Below are positions 1-7,740 of a stretch of 64,000 nt of DNA, piece after piece (position 1 is the first letter of the stretch; each line of letters begins with the position of its first letter). The notes beneath the pieces were generated by a model. That model did no database searches. It had not been told where the DNA came from and worked only from the letters and a program-made list of their open reading frames with translations. Where the stretch lies: positions 2,234,501 through 2,298,500 of the forward strand of contig NZ_JADBEG010000001.1 of assembly GCF_014873755.1 (NCBI RefSeq). Direction: 5' to 3'. This stretch comes from Amycolatopsis lexingtonensis. GTDB taxonomy: Bacteria; Actinomycetota; Actinomycetes; Mycobacteriales; Pseudonocardiaceae. The position numbers and the translations under genes are program-made.

Positions 1-489
1 GCCGAGGTCCGCGACGATGGCAACGCGCACCTCGCGGACGCTGAACTTGGCGTCGGCGCTGGCCAGCCGGATGTCCGCGGCCGCGACGACGTCGACCCCG
101 CCGCCGATGCACCAGCCCGAAACGGCCGCGACGACCGGTTTGCGGCATTCCGCGATGGAGCTGACCGCCGCCTGCAGCGATCGGACCTGGTCGAGGAACG
201 CCGTCCGCGGCCCGGCGAGGCTGTCCCCGCCCAGCATCGGCGCCCAGTCGCCCATCATCGCCGGCAGGTCGAGGCCGTAGGAGAAGTGCTTGCCGCTGCC
301 GGTGAGCACGATCGCCCTGACCTGCGGGTCGGCGTCCAGCGCGCGGAACACCAGCGGCAGCTCGCGCCAGAAGTCCGGGCCCATCGCGTTGCCCTTCGAG
401 GGGCCGAGAAGCGTCACTTCGGCCACGTGGCCGTCGACGTCGACCTTCAGGGAGACGAGGTCGGGCAGACTGTCAGCAGTAGCGGTCAT
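1..489 (-). CDS. Enoyl-CoA hydratase/isomerase family protein, dienoyl-CoA isomerase-like (C-terminus cut by window edge)
   Basis: The first 163 codons of a crotonase-fold protein read on the minus strand from an ATG at 489; the rest lies left of the window. The oxyanion-hole region reads GSGKHFSYGLDL (about residues 64-75), followed by GWCIGGGVDVV near 125-135. Asp133, Glu153 and Asp161 have the same spacing (20 and 8 residues) as the three acidic active-site residues of delta(3,5)-delta(2,4)-dienoyl-CoA isomerases (ECH1), so I favour that activity over simple hydration. The likely role is beta-oxidation of unsaturated fatty acids in the cytoplasm. An in-frame ATG at 507 is an alternative start; neither start has a clear ribosome-binding site. 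The gene diverges from an alpha/beta hydrolase. Confidence 0.8.
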   Translation of the reverse strand, partial: MTATADSLPDLVSLKVDVDGHVAEVTLLGPSKGNAMGPDFWRELPLVFRALDADPQVRAIVLTGSGKHFSYGLDLPAMMGDWAPMLGGDSLAGPRTAFLDQVRSLQAAVSSIAECRKPVVAAVSGWCIGGGVDVVAAADIRLASADAKFSVREVRVAIVADLG

Positions 490-490
490 G

Positions 491-505
491 GGGTCATCTT
501 GACCC
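491..505. promoter_or_regulatory. Short inverted repeat at the start of the crotonase gene
   Basis: A perfect 6-3-6 inverted repeat (GGGTCA, 3-nt spacer, TGACCC) lies just upstream of the ATG at 489, and a 10-bp palindrome GTCAATTGAC lies at 536-545 in the same divergent intergenic region. Either could be an operator for the crotonase gene or the divergent hydrolase. No regulator gene lies next to them, so the assignment is weak. Confidence 0.3.
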
Positions 506-626
506 ATGCCCGCCACGGCCCGCCATTGGCACCTTGTCAATTGACCCGCGCGTCACCGTGCCAACCTGGTCGGGGGATGCTTTCCTGAAAGAGACTCGCA
601 CCACGACCCGGGGAGGACGGTGGGAC

Positions 627-1505
627 ATGAGCCCGGCCAGCAGCGCGACCGCGATCGAGCCCGATCCCCCCGCCGCGCCGGTGCGGCGCGCGTCCCGCCC
701 GATCGAGCTCACCGGCTCGTTCGACCACGAGGGCCACCGGCTCTGGTACACGGAGTTCGGCAGCGGCGACCGCGTCGTCGTGCTCACCCACGGCATCATG
801 CTGACCCGCCGGATGCACGCCCCGCTGGCGCGCCGGCTGGCCCGCGCCGGCTTCCGGGTCGTCACGCTCGACCTGCTCGGCCACGGCGACTCCGACCGGC
901 CGACCGAGTCGTGGCTCTACTCGATGCCGTCGTTCGCGGAGCAGACCCTGGCGCTGCTCGACCACCTCGAAGTGGACTCGGCGGTGGTCGGCGGGACGTC
1001 CCTGGGCGCGAACGTCTCCCTGGAAGTCGCGGTGCAGGCGCCTTCGCGGGTCCGCGGCCTGATCGTCGAGATGCCGGTGCTGGACAACGCGATCGTCGCG
1101 GGGCTGTTCACGTTCGCCCCGCTGCTGATGGCGGCCCGATTCCTGCCGGTCACGGTCCAGGCGGTGGCGCTGGTGGCCTCCCTGGTGCCGCACGGCAACC
1201 AGTGGGTCGACGTCGTGACGGACACGCTCTCCCAGCGCCCGGCCCCGATGGCGGCGCTGCTGCACGGCGTGCTGTTCGGCCGGATCGCGCCCCCGAAGTC
1301 GGTCCGCCGCAAGATCACGGCCCGCACCCTGGTGATCGGCCACCAGGGCGACCCGATCCACCCGTTCGGCGACGCGGACACACTGGCGATCGACATGCCG
1401 GACGCGGAGTTCGTCCAGGCGCGCAGCCCGGTCGAGCTGCGGTTCGACCCGAGCCGGCTGTCCGACGCGATCCGGGACTTCGCCGCGAGCTGCTACGAGG
1501 ACTGA
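627..1505 (+). CDS. Alpha/beta-fold hydrolase
   Basis: A 292-residue alpha/beta hydrolase. The ATG at 627 is chosen because GGGAGG lies at 611-616, 10 nt upstream; longer in-frame extensions lack such a site. The oxyanion HG motif is at 55-56, the nucleophile elbow GTSLG puts the catalytic serine at 125, and GDPIHP near the C-terminus supplies the acid position. Where the family usually has its catalytic histidine the sequence reads RSPVELRFDP, with no histidine, so hydrolytic activity is uncertain. No signal peptide is apparent, so it is probably cytoplasmic. Substrate unknown. Confidence 0.8.
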   Translation: MSPASSATAIEPDPPAAPVRRASRPIELTGSFDHEGHRLWYTEFGSGDRVVVLTHGIMLTRRMHAPLARRLARAGFRVVTLDLLGHGDSDRPTESWLYSMPSFAEQTLALLDHLEVDSAVVGGTSLGANVSLEVAVQAPSRVRGLIVEMPVLDNAIVAGLFTFAPLLMAARFLPVTVQAVALVASLVPHGNQWVDVVTDTLSQRPAPMAALLHGVLFGRIAPPKSVRRKITARTLVIGHQGDPIHPFGDADTLAIDMPDAEFVQARSPVELRFDPSRLSDAIRDFAASCYED

Positions 1506-1586
1506 ACCGGTGCCGCTGGTCCGGGTGACGGGCAGCTCGGGGCCGATCCCCCGGATCCGGTGCTGGCGGGCTGACTCGACCGCTTC

Positions 1587-1886
1587 GTGTGGAGGACCAG
1601 CCGCGCGGACGTCGAAGCTCTCTCGCCGAAGGCGCGCGACGGGATCGCGTTCTTCTGCGGCTCGACCGAGCACGACGACGACACGCTCCGGGACCGGCTC
1701 CTGAGCCGGACTTCGAACAGCTTCGGCGAGCACCCGGAGGAGCGGCCGGCGCCCGAGGTCGCCGATGCGGTCCTCGCCGCCGCCGGCCGGCTGCTCCCTA
1801 CGAGGCCTGAAGCGGCGCCAGCCCGGCCACCGGGCCGATCACGATCACCGCGGGCGGGCGGACGCCCGATGCCGCCGCGTCCGTGA
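1587..1886 (+). CDS. Doubtful small ORF, possible gene remnant
   Basis: From the GTG at 1587 to about 1800 this frame has an almost pure G/C third codon position, as in real genes of the window, and reads a hydrophilic peptide with many Asp, Glu and Arg. I do not recognise a family. There is no ribosome-binding site, an in-frame TGA lies at 1572-1574 just upstream, and the last 89 bases run antisense into the end of the methyltransferase gene, where codon bias fades. It could be the remaining middle of a decayed gene or a short hypothetical protein. The rest of the 1506-1797 gap shows nothing else. Confidence 0.3.
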   Translation: MWRTSRADVEALSPKARDGIAFFCGSTEHDDDTLRDRLLSRTSNSFGEHPEERPAPEVADAVLAAAGRLLPTRPEAAPARPPGRSRSPRAGGRPMPPRP

Positions 1887-3024
1887 CCACCGTGTCCAAT
1901 GTGGACCGCAACGTGCGCTGGGTGCGCATCGTGCCGTCCTCGACGATCGCCACCGGGGTGTCCGACGGGCGGCCGCCGTCCAGGAGGGCCTTCGCGAACT
2001 GCGGGAGGCGCTCGACGCCCATCATCAGCACGATCGTGCCGCGCATGCGGGCCAGCAGCTCCCAGTCGACCAGCGACCGGTCGTCGCCCGGGGCCACGTG
2101 GCCGGAAACCACCACCACCTCGTGCGCGACGCCGCGGTGGGTGACCGGGACGTCCGCCACCGCCGGGACGGCGAACGCGCTCGTGATGCCCGGGACCATC
2201 GTCACCGGGACGCCGGCCTCCGCGCAGGCGAGGACCTCCTCGAAGCCGCGGCCGAACAGGTAGGGGTCGCCGCCCTTCAGGCGGACGACGAACTTGCCCT
2301 CCTTGGCGCGCTCCACCAGCGTCCGGTTGATGACGTCCTGGCTGGCCGCGCGGCCGTACGGGATCTTCGCCGCGTCGACGATCTCCACCTCGGGGGCGAG
2401 CTCGTCGAGCAGCTCGCGGGGCGCCAGCCGGTCGACCACCACGACGTCCGCGCGCGAGAGCAGGCGCCGGCCGCGGACCGTGATCAGCTCCGGGTCGCCC
2501 GGGCCACCGCCGACCAGGGCGACCCCGGGCAGGGTGCCCTCCGGGTGCGGGGTGCGGCCGTCCTCGATCGTGCCGTTGTGGAGGCCGTCGAGCATCGAGT
2601 CGCGCACGGACGCCGAGCGCAGCGGCTCGCCGCCGGAGAGCACGCCGAACAGGAGGCCGCCGTGACGGCCGGACGCCGGGGTCACCGCCGAACCCGACTC
2701 GCCCTCGTCGGCACGCACGCAGAACACGCGCTCACGCTCGGCCTCGGCGCAGATCTCCGCGTTCACCGCCGGGTCGTTCGTGCAGGCCAGCGCGTACCAG
2801 GCGTCCTTCAGGTCGCCGGCGGCGTAGCGGCGTTCGTGCCAGACCAGCTCGCCCGCGTCCACCATGCCCTGCACCGACGGCGTCGTGTGCGGCGACACCA
2901 GTTCGACGCGGGCACCCGCGCTGATCAGCCGGGGCAGCCGCCGCTGGGCCACGGTGCCGCCGCCGAACATGACAACGCGGCGGCCGGTGAGCTGGAGGCC
3001 GGAGAGGTAGTGCGGGTCGTCCAT
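1798..3024 (-). CDS. cobA: Uroporphyrinogen-III C-methyltransferase fused to precorrin-2 dehydrogenase (siroheme synthase type)
   Basis: A 408-residue two-domain protein. Residues about 1-150 form the CysG-type NAD-binding domain (GRRVVMFGGGTVAQRRLP near 14-31), which oxidises precorrin-2 to sirohydrochlorin. Residues about 165-408 are the SAM-dependent methyltransferase (VGGGPGDPELITVRG near the start, then VVRLKGGDPYLFGRG), which methylates uroporphyrinogen III at C2 and C7. The product feeds siroheme for sulfite or nitrite reductase and may feed cobalamin. I did not identify a separate ferrochelatase domain. It is a single gene upstream of a hydrolase on the other strand, and a hairpin separates it from the ribosomal-protein operon behind it. 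Confidence 0.92.
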   Translation of the reverse strand: MDDPHYLSGLQLTGRRVVMFGGGTVAQRRLPRLISAGARVELVSPHTTPSVQGMVDAGELVWHERRYAAGDLKDAWYALACTNDPAVNAEICAEAERERVFCVRADEGESGSAVTPASGRHGGLLFGVLSGGEPLRSASVRDSMLDGLHNGTIEDGRTPHPEGTLPGVALVGGGPGDPELITVRGRRLLSRADVVVVDRLAPRELLDELAPEVEIVDAAKIPYGRAASQDVINRTLVERAKEGKFVVRLKGGDPYLFGRGFEEVLACAEAGVPVTMVPGITSAFAVPAVADVPVTHRGVAHEVVVVSGHVAPGDDRSLVDWELLARMRGTIVLMMGVERLPQFAKALLDGGRPSDTPVAIVEDGTMRTQRTLRSTLDTVVTDAAASGVRPPAVIVIGPVAGLAPLQAS

Positions 3025-3084
3025 GCGCGGGAGTTTATTGGCGGTTCACCTCAGCGCCAGCCCAGCGTGCGTTATGCCACGCCG

Positions 3085-3114
3085 GAGCCGGGCGAGCAGG
3101 TGCCCGCCCGGCTC
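3085..3114 (-). terminator. Hairpin terminator after rpsR
   Basis: Arms GAGCCGGGCG (3085-3094) and CGCCCGGCTC (3105-3114) form a perfect 10-bp GC-rich stem with a 10-nt loop. It lies directly after the rpsR stop codon, in the direction of transcription. There is no U tract, as is common in actinomycete terminators. Confidence 0.6.
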
Positions 3115-3120
3115 GGCGCG

Positions 3121-3375
3121 TCAGCTCGCGCGGCCTGACGCCGGGTACGGCAGCAGGGCCATCTCGCGCGCGTTCTTGATCGCCGTGGCGACCTGCTTCT
3201 GCTGCTGCGGCGTCAGCCCCGTCACCCGGCGGGCGCGGATCTTGCCGCGGTCGGAGATGAACTTCCGCAGCAGGTCGACGTCCTTCCAGTCGACATGCGT
3301 GATCTTGTTGGCGTGCAACAGGTTCACCTTGCGCTTGGCGGGGCGGTCCCGGTTCGGCTTCGGCATCCGGCTCAC
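3121..3375 (-). CDS. rpsR: 30S ribosomal protein S18, cysteine-free paralogue
   Basis: An 84-residue S18 with the diagnostic core [15 protein letters not shown] and [12 protein letters not shown]. It has no cysteine, so it is the form that does not need zinc and replaces the zinc-binding S18 under zinc starvation. The GTG start at 3375 overlaps the rpsN stop by 4 nt (GTGA), which implies translational coupling; an ATG three codons later is the alternative start. Last gene of the rpmB-rpmG-rpsN-rpsR operon. Confidence 0.93.
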   Translation of the reverse strand: MSRMPKPNRDRPAKRKVNLLHANKITHVDWKDVDLLRKFISDRGKIRARRVTGLTPQQQKQVATAIKNAREMALLPYPASGRAS

Positions 3376-3677
3376 CAGCTCGACTTCGAGACGCCGGGCA
3401 GCTCGCCGTTGTGCGCGGCCTGGCGCATCTTCACCCGCGACAGCCCGAACTTCCGCAGGTACCCGCGCGGCCGCCCGTCGGCGGCGTCCCGGTTGCGGAT
3501 CCGCGTGGGGCTCGCGTCGCGCGGCAGCTTCTGCAGCGCGACCACCGCTTCGCCCTTCTCCTCCGGAGACGCCGACGGCGACGAGATGACGGCCTTGAGC
3601 GCGCGCCGGCGTTCGACGTACCGCGCCGCGATCACCTTCCGCTGCTCGTTCTTGGCGATCTTCGACTTCTTGGCCAT
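3372..3677 (-). CDS. rpsN: 30S ribosomal protein S14, zinc-independent paralogue
   Basis: A 101-residue long-form S14 beginning [14 protein letters not shown] and ending with [18 protein letters not shown] before a conserved SSW terminus. It lacks the CxxC...CxxC zinc ribbon of the short form. Third gene of a four-gene ribosomal operon; its start overlaps the rpmG stop by one base. The expected role is remodelling of the small subunit when zinc is scarce. Confidence 0.93.
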   Translation of the reverse strand: MAKKSKIAKNEQRKVIAARYVERRRALKAVISSPSASPEEKGEAVVALQKLPRDASPTRIRNRDAADGRPRGYLRKFGLSRVKMRQAAHNGELPGVSKSSW

Positions 3678-3844
3678 CAGCGCTCTTCCTTGAACTCGAC
3701 GTGCTTGCGCGCGACGGGGTCGTACTTGCGCAGGACCATCCGGTCGGGGTCGTTCCGCCGGTTCTTCTTGGTCACGTACGTGTAGCCGGTGCCCGCGGTC
3801 GACCGCAGCTTGATGATCGGCCGGACGTCGGTGCTCTTGGCCAT
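3677..3844 (-). CDS. rpmG: 50S ribosomal protein L33, cysteine-free paralogue
   Basis: A 55-residue L33 ([20 protein letters not shown], then [14 protein letters not shown]). The cysteines of the zinc-binding form are absent. The ATG at 3844 overlaps the rpmB stop by a single base, so the two genes are co-translated. Part of the zinc-limitation ribosomal operon. Confidence 0.93.
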   Translation of the reverse strand: MAKSTDVRPIIKLRSTAGTGYTYVTKKNRRNDPDRMVLRKYDPVARKHVEFKEER

Positions 3845-4080
3845 TACAGCTTCACTCCCCTTGCCTTCAGCTCGGCGACGACGGCCTCGATGCCGCGCTT
3901 GTCGATCGTCTTCATGCCTTTGGCGGAGACGCGCAGCCGCACCCAGCGGCCTTGGCTGGGCACGAAGTAGCGACGGTTCTGCAGGTTCGGCTCCCAGCGC
4001 CGCGAAGTGCGGCGGTGCGAGTGCGAGACCTGCTTGCCGTAGCCCGGCTTGCGGCCGGTGACCTGGCACACGGCGGACAC
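3844..4080 (-). CDS. rpmB: 50S ribosomal protein L28, zinc-independent paralogue
   Basis: A 78-residue L28 with [11 protein letters not shown] and [20 protein letters not shown]. The N-terminus has one cysteine (VSAVCQVTG) where zinc-binding L28 has CxxC, so it is the zinc-free form. I chose the GTG at 4080 because GGGAGG lies a few bases upstream and the resulting N-terminus fits the family. An ATG 51 nt further upstream would overlap the putative Zur operator. First gene of the minus-strand operon, divergent from the CobW-type gene. Confidence 0.9.
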   Translation of the reverse strand: MSAVCQVTGRKPGYGKQVSHSHRRTSRRWEPNLQNRRYFVPSQGRWVRLRVSAKGMKTIDKRGIEAVVAELKARGVKL

Positions 4081-4109
4081 GGACCCTCCCGAGTTGGTAG
4101 TGGCGTGGT

Positions 4110-4130
4110 TGAATGTGATTGTCGTTTTCA
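4110..4130. promoter_or_regulatory. Putative Zur box in the divergent rpmB/CobW promoter
   Basis: On the minus strand 4130-4116 reads TGAAAACGACAATCA, matching the actinomycete Zur-box pattern TGAAAATGATTTTCA at 11 of 15 positions, and 4110-4130 is flanked by TGAA/TTCA ends. It sits between rpmB (start 4080) and the CobW-type gene (start 4174), so one site could repress both operons when zinc is plentiful. The gene content strongly supports Zur control; the site itself is read by eye. Confidence 0.7.
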
Positions 4131-4173
4131 TCTACTCTACGCACCGTACCCCGTCCGTATTCCTGGAGCGCCA

Positions 4174-5418
4174 GTGACCCCACACCCCCGCGTCCCGCTC
4201 GTCCTCGTGAGCGGCCTCGCCCCGGGCCCGAACGCCGAGCTCGCCGAGCTGCTGCGCGGTGCCGGGCCCGGCACCGCCGTCGTCCACCACGACCTGCGCG
4301 AGATCCACTCCGGCGTCGTCCGCCGCCGGCTGCGGCTGGAGCAGCGCGACCAGCTGACCGTCCTCGAGCTGGCCCACGGCTGCGTGTCCTGCACGCTGCG
4401 CGAGGACCTGCTGCCGCTGCTGCGCCACCTCGCCCGGCTGCCGGAGGTCCGCCGGATCGTCGTCCGGCTCGACGAGGCGATGGAACCGGAGCCGGTCAGC
4501 TGGGCGATCCGGAACGTCCTGGTCGGCGACCACCCGGTCAGCGACGACGTCGAGCTGCGGGCGGTGTTCACAGTCGTCGACTGCGCGACCTTCCTGGCCG
4601 ACGCCACCGGCGACGACGTCCTGGCCGAGCGGAACCTGCAGGCCAGCCCGGAGGACGAGCGCACGGTCGCCCAGGTGGCGCTCTCGCAGGTCGAATTCGC
4701 CGACGTCCTGGTGCTGGCCGGCGCGGCCACCGACGCCTGGTCCGCCGCGAAGGCGTCCGCGGTGCTCGACCGGGTCGCGCCGTCGGTCCCACGCGTCGAG
4801 CTTGCGCGGATCGACGGGCACACCGTGCTCGACGCCGTGCCGTCGGACGCGCGGCGCGGCGAGGTCACCGACATGCACGGGGCGCTGCTGCGCGGTCAGC
4901 CGCCGCTGCACGCCGACTGCGGCATCGGCCTGGTCACCTTCACCGCGCAGCGCCCGTTCCACCCCGAACGCCTCCACGACGCCCTCGACGTCCTCCTGGA
5001 CGGCGTCGTCCGCACCCGCGGGCGCGCCTGGGTGGCCAGCCAGCCCGACGTCGCGTTCTGGATCGAGTCGGCGGGCGGCGGCCTGGGCATCGGGCACGCC
5101 GGGCCGTGGCTCGCGGCACCGGACGGTCCCGCGTGGACGGACGTCTCCCCCGAACGCCGCACCCTGGCGTCGTTGCGCTGGGACCCGGTGCACGGCGACC
5201 GGGCGCAGGAGCTCGTCGTGGTGACGGACCAGACAACGCCCGACGAGATCGACGCGGCCCTGCGCGGCGCTCTACTGACCGAAGCGGAACTCGCGGCAGG
5301 ACCCGAGGCGTGGGCGCGCTATCCCGATCCGTTCGGCGACTGGCACGAAGAGCCGTGCGAGGACACCGAACCCGACCCGGCGCGGCACTCCGCGGCGAAC
5401 CGAAAGGAAGAACGATGA
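4174..5418 (+). CDS. CobW/COG0523-like protein with a degenerate P-loop
   Basis: A 414-residue relative of COG0523 metallochaperone GTPases. The GTG at 4174 has GGAG just upstream. The core [17 protein letters not shown] aligns with the [10 protein letters not shown] metal motif of the second CobW protein in this locus, but the nucleotide-binding loop [11 protein letters not shown] is replaced by [15 protein letters not shown], with no Gly-Lys-Thr. The NKxD guanine motif is also lost (LAGAATDAW where the paralogue has LLNKTDL). It therefore probably does not hydrolyse GTP and may bind or scaffold metal instead. It is followed, with overlapping ATGA, by L31 and L32. Confidence 0.85.
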   Translation: MTPHPRVPLVLVSGLAPGPNAELAELLRGAGPGTAVVHHDLREIHSGVVRRRLRLEQRDQLTVLELAHGCVSCTLREDLLPLLRHLARLPEVRRIVVRLDEAMEPEPVSWAIRNVLVGDHPVSDDVELRAVFTVVDCATFLADATGDDVLAERNLQASPEDERTVAQVALSQVEFADVLVLAGAATDAWSAAKASAVLDRVAPSVPRVELARIDGHTVLDAVPSDARRGEVTDMHGALLRGQPPLHADCGIGLVTFTAQRPFHPERLHDALDVLLDGVVRTRGRAWVASQPDVAFWIESAGGGLGIGHAGPWLAAPDGPAWTDVSPERRTLASLRWDPVHGDRAQELVVVTDQTTPDEIDAALRGALLTEAELAAGPEAWARYPDPFGDWHEEPCEDTEPDPARHSAANRKEER

Positions 5419-5669
5419 AGACCGGAATCCACCCCGATTACCACCCCGTGGTGTTCAAGGACTCGTCCACCGGCGACGCGTTCCTGACCCGCTCCACCAT
5501 CACCTCCGACAAGACGATCGAGTGGTCCGACGGGAACACCTACCCGCTCGTCCTGGTCGACATCAGCTCGTGGTCGCACCCGTTCTGGACCGGCACCCAG
5601 CGCATCATGGACAGCGCCGGGCAGGTCGAGAAGTTCCACCGCCGCTACGGGAAGCGGGGTACGCGCTGA
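5415..5669 (+). CDS. rpmE: 50S ribosomal protein L31 type B (zinc-independent)
   Basis: An 84-residue type B L31 ([16 protein letters not shown], then [20 protein letters not shown] and [10 protein letters not shown]). The zinc-binding cysteines of type A are missing. Start ATG overlaps the upstream stop by 4 nt and its stop overlaps rpmF by 1 nt. By analogy with other actinobacteria it replaces type A L31 during zinc starvation, freeing zinc. Confidence 0.95.
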   Translation: MKTGIHPDYHPVVFKDSSTGDAFLTRSTITSDKTIEWSDGNTYPLVLVDISSWSHPFWTGTQRIMDSAGQVEKFHRRYGKRGTR

Positions 5670-5818
5670 TGGCCGTCCCGAAGCGCAAGAAGTCCCGCAG
5701 CAACACGCGTTCGCGGCGGTCGCAGTGGAAGGCCGCCGCGGTCGACCTGGTGCCGATCAAGGTCGACGGCGAGGTTCAGCTGGTGCCGCGGCGGCTGATG
5801 AAGCACTTCCACTCGTGA
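5669..5818 (+). CDS. rpmF: 50S ribosomal protein L32, cysteine-free
   Basis: A 49-residue L32 ([20 protein letters not shown]). The C-terminal zinc-binding cysteines of the usual L32 are absent. It is tightly packed between L31 and the CobW GTPase, whose GTG start overlaps its stop by 4 nt, so all four plus-strand genes are probably one transcript. Confidence 0.94.
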   Translation: MAVPKRKKSRSNTRSRRSQWKAAAVDLVPIKVDGEVQLVPRRLMKHFHS

Positions 5819-6870
5819 GCGTTCCGGTCACGGTGCTGTCCGGCTTCCTCGGCGCGGGCAAGACGACGCTGCTCAACCACATCCTCGCCCACGGGGCGGG
5901 GCCGCGGGTCGCGGTGATCGTCAACGACATGAGCGAGGTCAACATCGACGCACGCCTCGTGCGCTCGCAGGAGCGCCTCGTCGAGCTGACCAACGGGTGC
6001 ATCTGCTGCACCCTGCGCGAAGACCTCCTCGAGGAGGTCTCCCGGCTCTGCGCCGAGGGCCGGTTCGACCACGTGCTCATCGAGTCGAGCGGGATCTCCG
6101 AGCCGATGCCGGTGGCGGCGACGTTCACGTTCCTGGACGCCGTCGCCCACCTCGACACCATGGTGACGGTGGTGGACGCGGCGAACTTCGCCCGTGAGCT
6201 GGCGGCCGGGGATTCCCTGGTGGAGCGGCGGCTTGACCAGTACGCCGGGGATGAACGCACCGTCAGCGACCTGCTCGTGGACCAGGTCGAGTTCGCCGAT
6301 GTCCTGCTGCTGAACAAGACGGACCTGGTCCCGGCCGCCGAGCTGGACCGCCTGGTGGCGACGCTGCGGCGGCTCAACCCCGCCGCGGACGTGGTCACCG
6401 GCAGCTTCGGGCAGGTGCCGCTGGAGCGGGTCTTCGGGACCGGGCGGTACGACGTTTCGCGGGCGCAGGAAGCGCCCGGCTGGGTGGCCGAGCTGAACGG
6501 CGACCACGTGCCGGAGACCGAGGAGTACGGCATTTCCAGCGTCGTCTTCCGCGCGTCGCGGGCGTTCGACCCGGCGGCGCTGTGGGACTTCGTCACGCGG
6601 CGGTTCGACTCGGGGGAATTCGGAACCGTGTTGCGGTCCAAGGGATTCTTCACGCTGGCGTCCCGGCCCGGGGTGACCGGGTTGTGGTCGCAGGCGGGCG
6701 CGGTGGCGCGGTTCGAACCGCAGGGGGTCGCCGGGGCACCGCGTCAGGAACTGGTGTTCATCGGCGTCGACCTCGCCGGGGAGGCGCTGCTGAAAGCGCT
6801 GCACGAGTGCCTCGGCGAGGCCACCGGACCGGACCCGTTCCCGGAGTGGGGCCCGGTCCACGTGCACTAG
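5815..6870 (+). CDS. CobW-type GTP-dependent zinc metallochaperone (COG0523)
   Basis: A 351-residue protein with an intact P-loop [13 protein letters not shown] (about residues 9-21), the metal-binding [12 protein letters not shown] (CxCC), a conserved ESSG(I)SEP loop, LLNKTDLV as guanine-specificity motif and a C-terminal CobW_C domain. Proteins of this group deliver zinc or other metals to client enzymes at the expense of GTP. The operon with zinc-free ribosomal proteins indicates zinc. It is the working counterpart of the P-loop-less copy upstream, and its end overlaps the convergent His-rich gene by 4 nt. Confidence 0.92.
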   Translation: MSVPVTVLSGFLGAGKTTLLNHILAHGAGPRVAVIVNDMSEVNIDARLVRSQERLVELTNGCICCTLREDLLEEVSRLCAEGRFDHVLIESSGISEPMPVAATFTFLDAVAHLDTMVTVVDAANFARELAAGDSLVERRLDQYAGDERTVSDLLVDQVEFADVLLLNKTDLVPAAELDRLVATLRRLNPAADVVTGSFGQVPLERVFGTGRYDVSRAQEAPGWVAELNGDHVPETEEYGISSVVFRASRAFDPAALWDFVTRRFDSGEFGTVLRSKGFFTLASRPGVTGLWSQAGAVARFEPQGVAGAPRQELVFIGVDLAGEALLKALHECLGEATGPDPFPEWGPVHVH

Positions 6871-7163
6871 TGGTCGTCGTAGTGGTCTTCGTGGGACGCG
6901 TGGCGGTGCCCGTCGTGGAGGTAGTCGACGTGGTCGCCATGGGGCACCGCCACGTGGCCGCAGCCTTCGCCGTGGGCGTGGTCGTGGCCCGTGTGCGGGA
7001 CGTGGCCGTGGATTTCGCACTCGTCGAAGTGACCGTCGTGGGCGCGGTGCAGGTGGCCGTCGTGGGCGTAGTCCACGTGGTCGCCGTGCGGGAGCGCCGC
7101 GTGGCCGCAGCCCTCGCGGTGCACGTGGTCGTGGCCGGCGTGTTCGACGTGCGGGATCGTCAT
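6867..7163 (-). CDS. Histidine-rich metal-binding protein with two internal repeats
   Basis: A 98-residue protein in which about one residue in four is histidine. Two copies of a roughly 45-residue unit are visible, each with a GxDHxHxEGCGH stretch, then PHGDHVDYxHDGH. The ATG at 7163 is chosen for a GGAGGAG site about 6 nt upstream. There is no membrane segment, although relatives are often labelled zinc transporter permease; zinc storage or buffering is the more sensible reading. It sits tail to tail with the CobW GTPase, which supports a zinc role. I see no Zur box at its own promoter. Confidence 0.75.
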   Translation of the reverse strand: MTIPHVEHAGHDHVHREGCGHAALPHGDHVDYAHDGHLHRAHDGHFDECEIHGHVPHTGHDHAHGEGCGHVAVPHGDHVDYLHDGHRHASHEDHYDDH

Positions 7164-7270
7164 CGGGTTCTCCTCCGGGGCGGTGTCCACTTCGGACGCT
7201 AGCCCGGGCTCCTCCGGCGGGCCGGGCGAAAGCTCCCGGCTCACCCGATAGCGGCCGCTCCGTCCGAGTT

Positions 7271-7300
7271 GATCAACCCAGGTTTATCAGTCTAGGTTGA
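7271..7300. promoter_or_regulatory. Inverted repeat, probable MarR operator
   Basis: GATCAACC (7271-7278) and GGTTGA (7295-7300, followed by CGATC) form an interrupted inverted repeat just before the marR-type start at 7306. Placement at its own promoter is typical of autorepressing MarR proteins that control a downstream efflux gene. Confidence 0.55.
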
Positions 7301-7305
7301 CGATC

Positions 7306-7740
7306 GTGACGGACGAGGAGCTCCTCCAGGCGAGCACCGACCTGCGCGTCGCGCTCGGGCGGCTGGTCCGGCGGCTGCGGCAGGGGTACGTCGTCGGCGA
7401 GCTGACCTTGCCCGAGCGCTCGGTCCTCTCCCGGCTCGACCGCGAAGGCCCGGCCACCCCGGGTTGTCTCGCCGACCTCGAACGCGTCAAGCCACAGGCC
7501 ATGGGCGTCACCCTCGCCGGGCTGGTCGAGCGGCGGCTCGTCGAGCGCCGCAAGGACGATTCCGACGGCCGCAAGGTGCTGATGTCGGTCACCGAAGCCG
7601 GGGTCAAGCTGCTCACCGACCGCCGGTCCGCGACCACCCGGCAGATGGCGGCCGCGCTGGCCGAGCAGTTCACCGAAGCCGAGCAGCGCGAGCTGATCGC
7701 GGCCATCCCGCTCATCGAACGGCTGGCGGACCGGCTGTGA
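7306..7740 (+). CDS. MarR family transcriptional regulator
   Basis: A 144-residue winged-helix regulator with ERSVLSRLDREGPATPG and the recognition/wing region VERRLVERRKDDSDGRKV. The GTG at 7306 is preferred (weak AGG 9 nt upstream); a TTG at 7297 is possible. The stop overlaps the start of an efflux pump by 4 nt, so regulator and pump are one transcript. It probably senses a phenolic or drug-like ligand and derepresses the operon. Confidence 0.9.
   Translation: MTDEELLQASTDLRVALGRLVRRLRQGYVVGELTLPERSVLSRLDREGPATPGCLADLERVKPQAMGVTLAGLVERRLVERRKDDSDGRKVLMSVTEAGVKLLTDRRSATTRQMAAALAEQFTEAEQRELIAAIPLIERLADRL

Noticed and set aside
4119..5414. Upstream extension of L31 as a 516-residue protein
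   Set aside because: The added part is a shadow of the CobW-like gene; the L31 domain starts cleanly at the ATG at 5415.
7200..7270. A Zur box in front of the His-rich gene
   Set aside because: I searched the upstream region by eye and found no TGAAAATGATTTTCA-like match.
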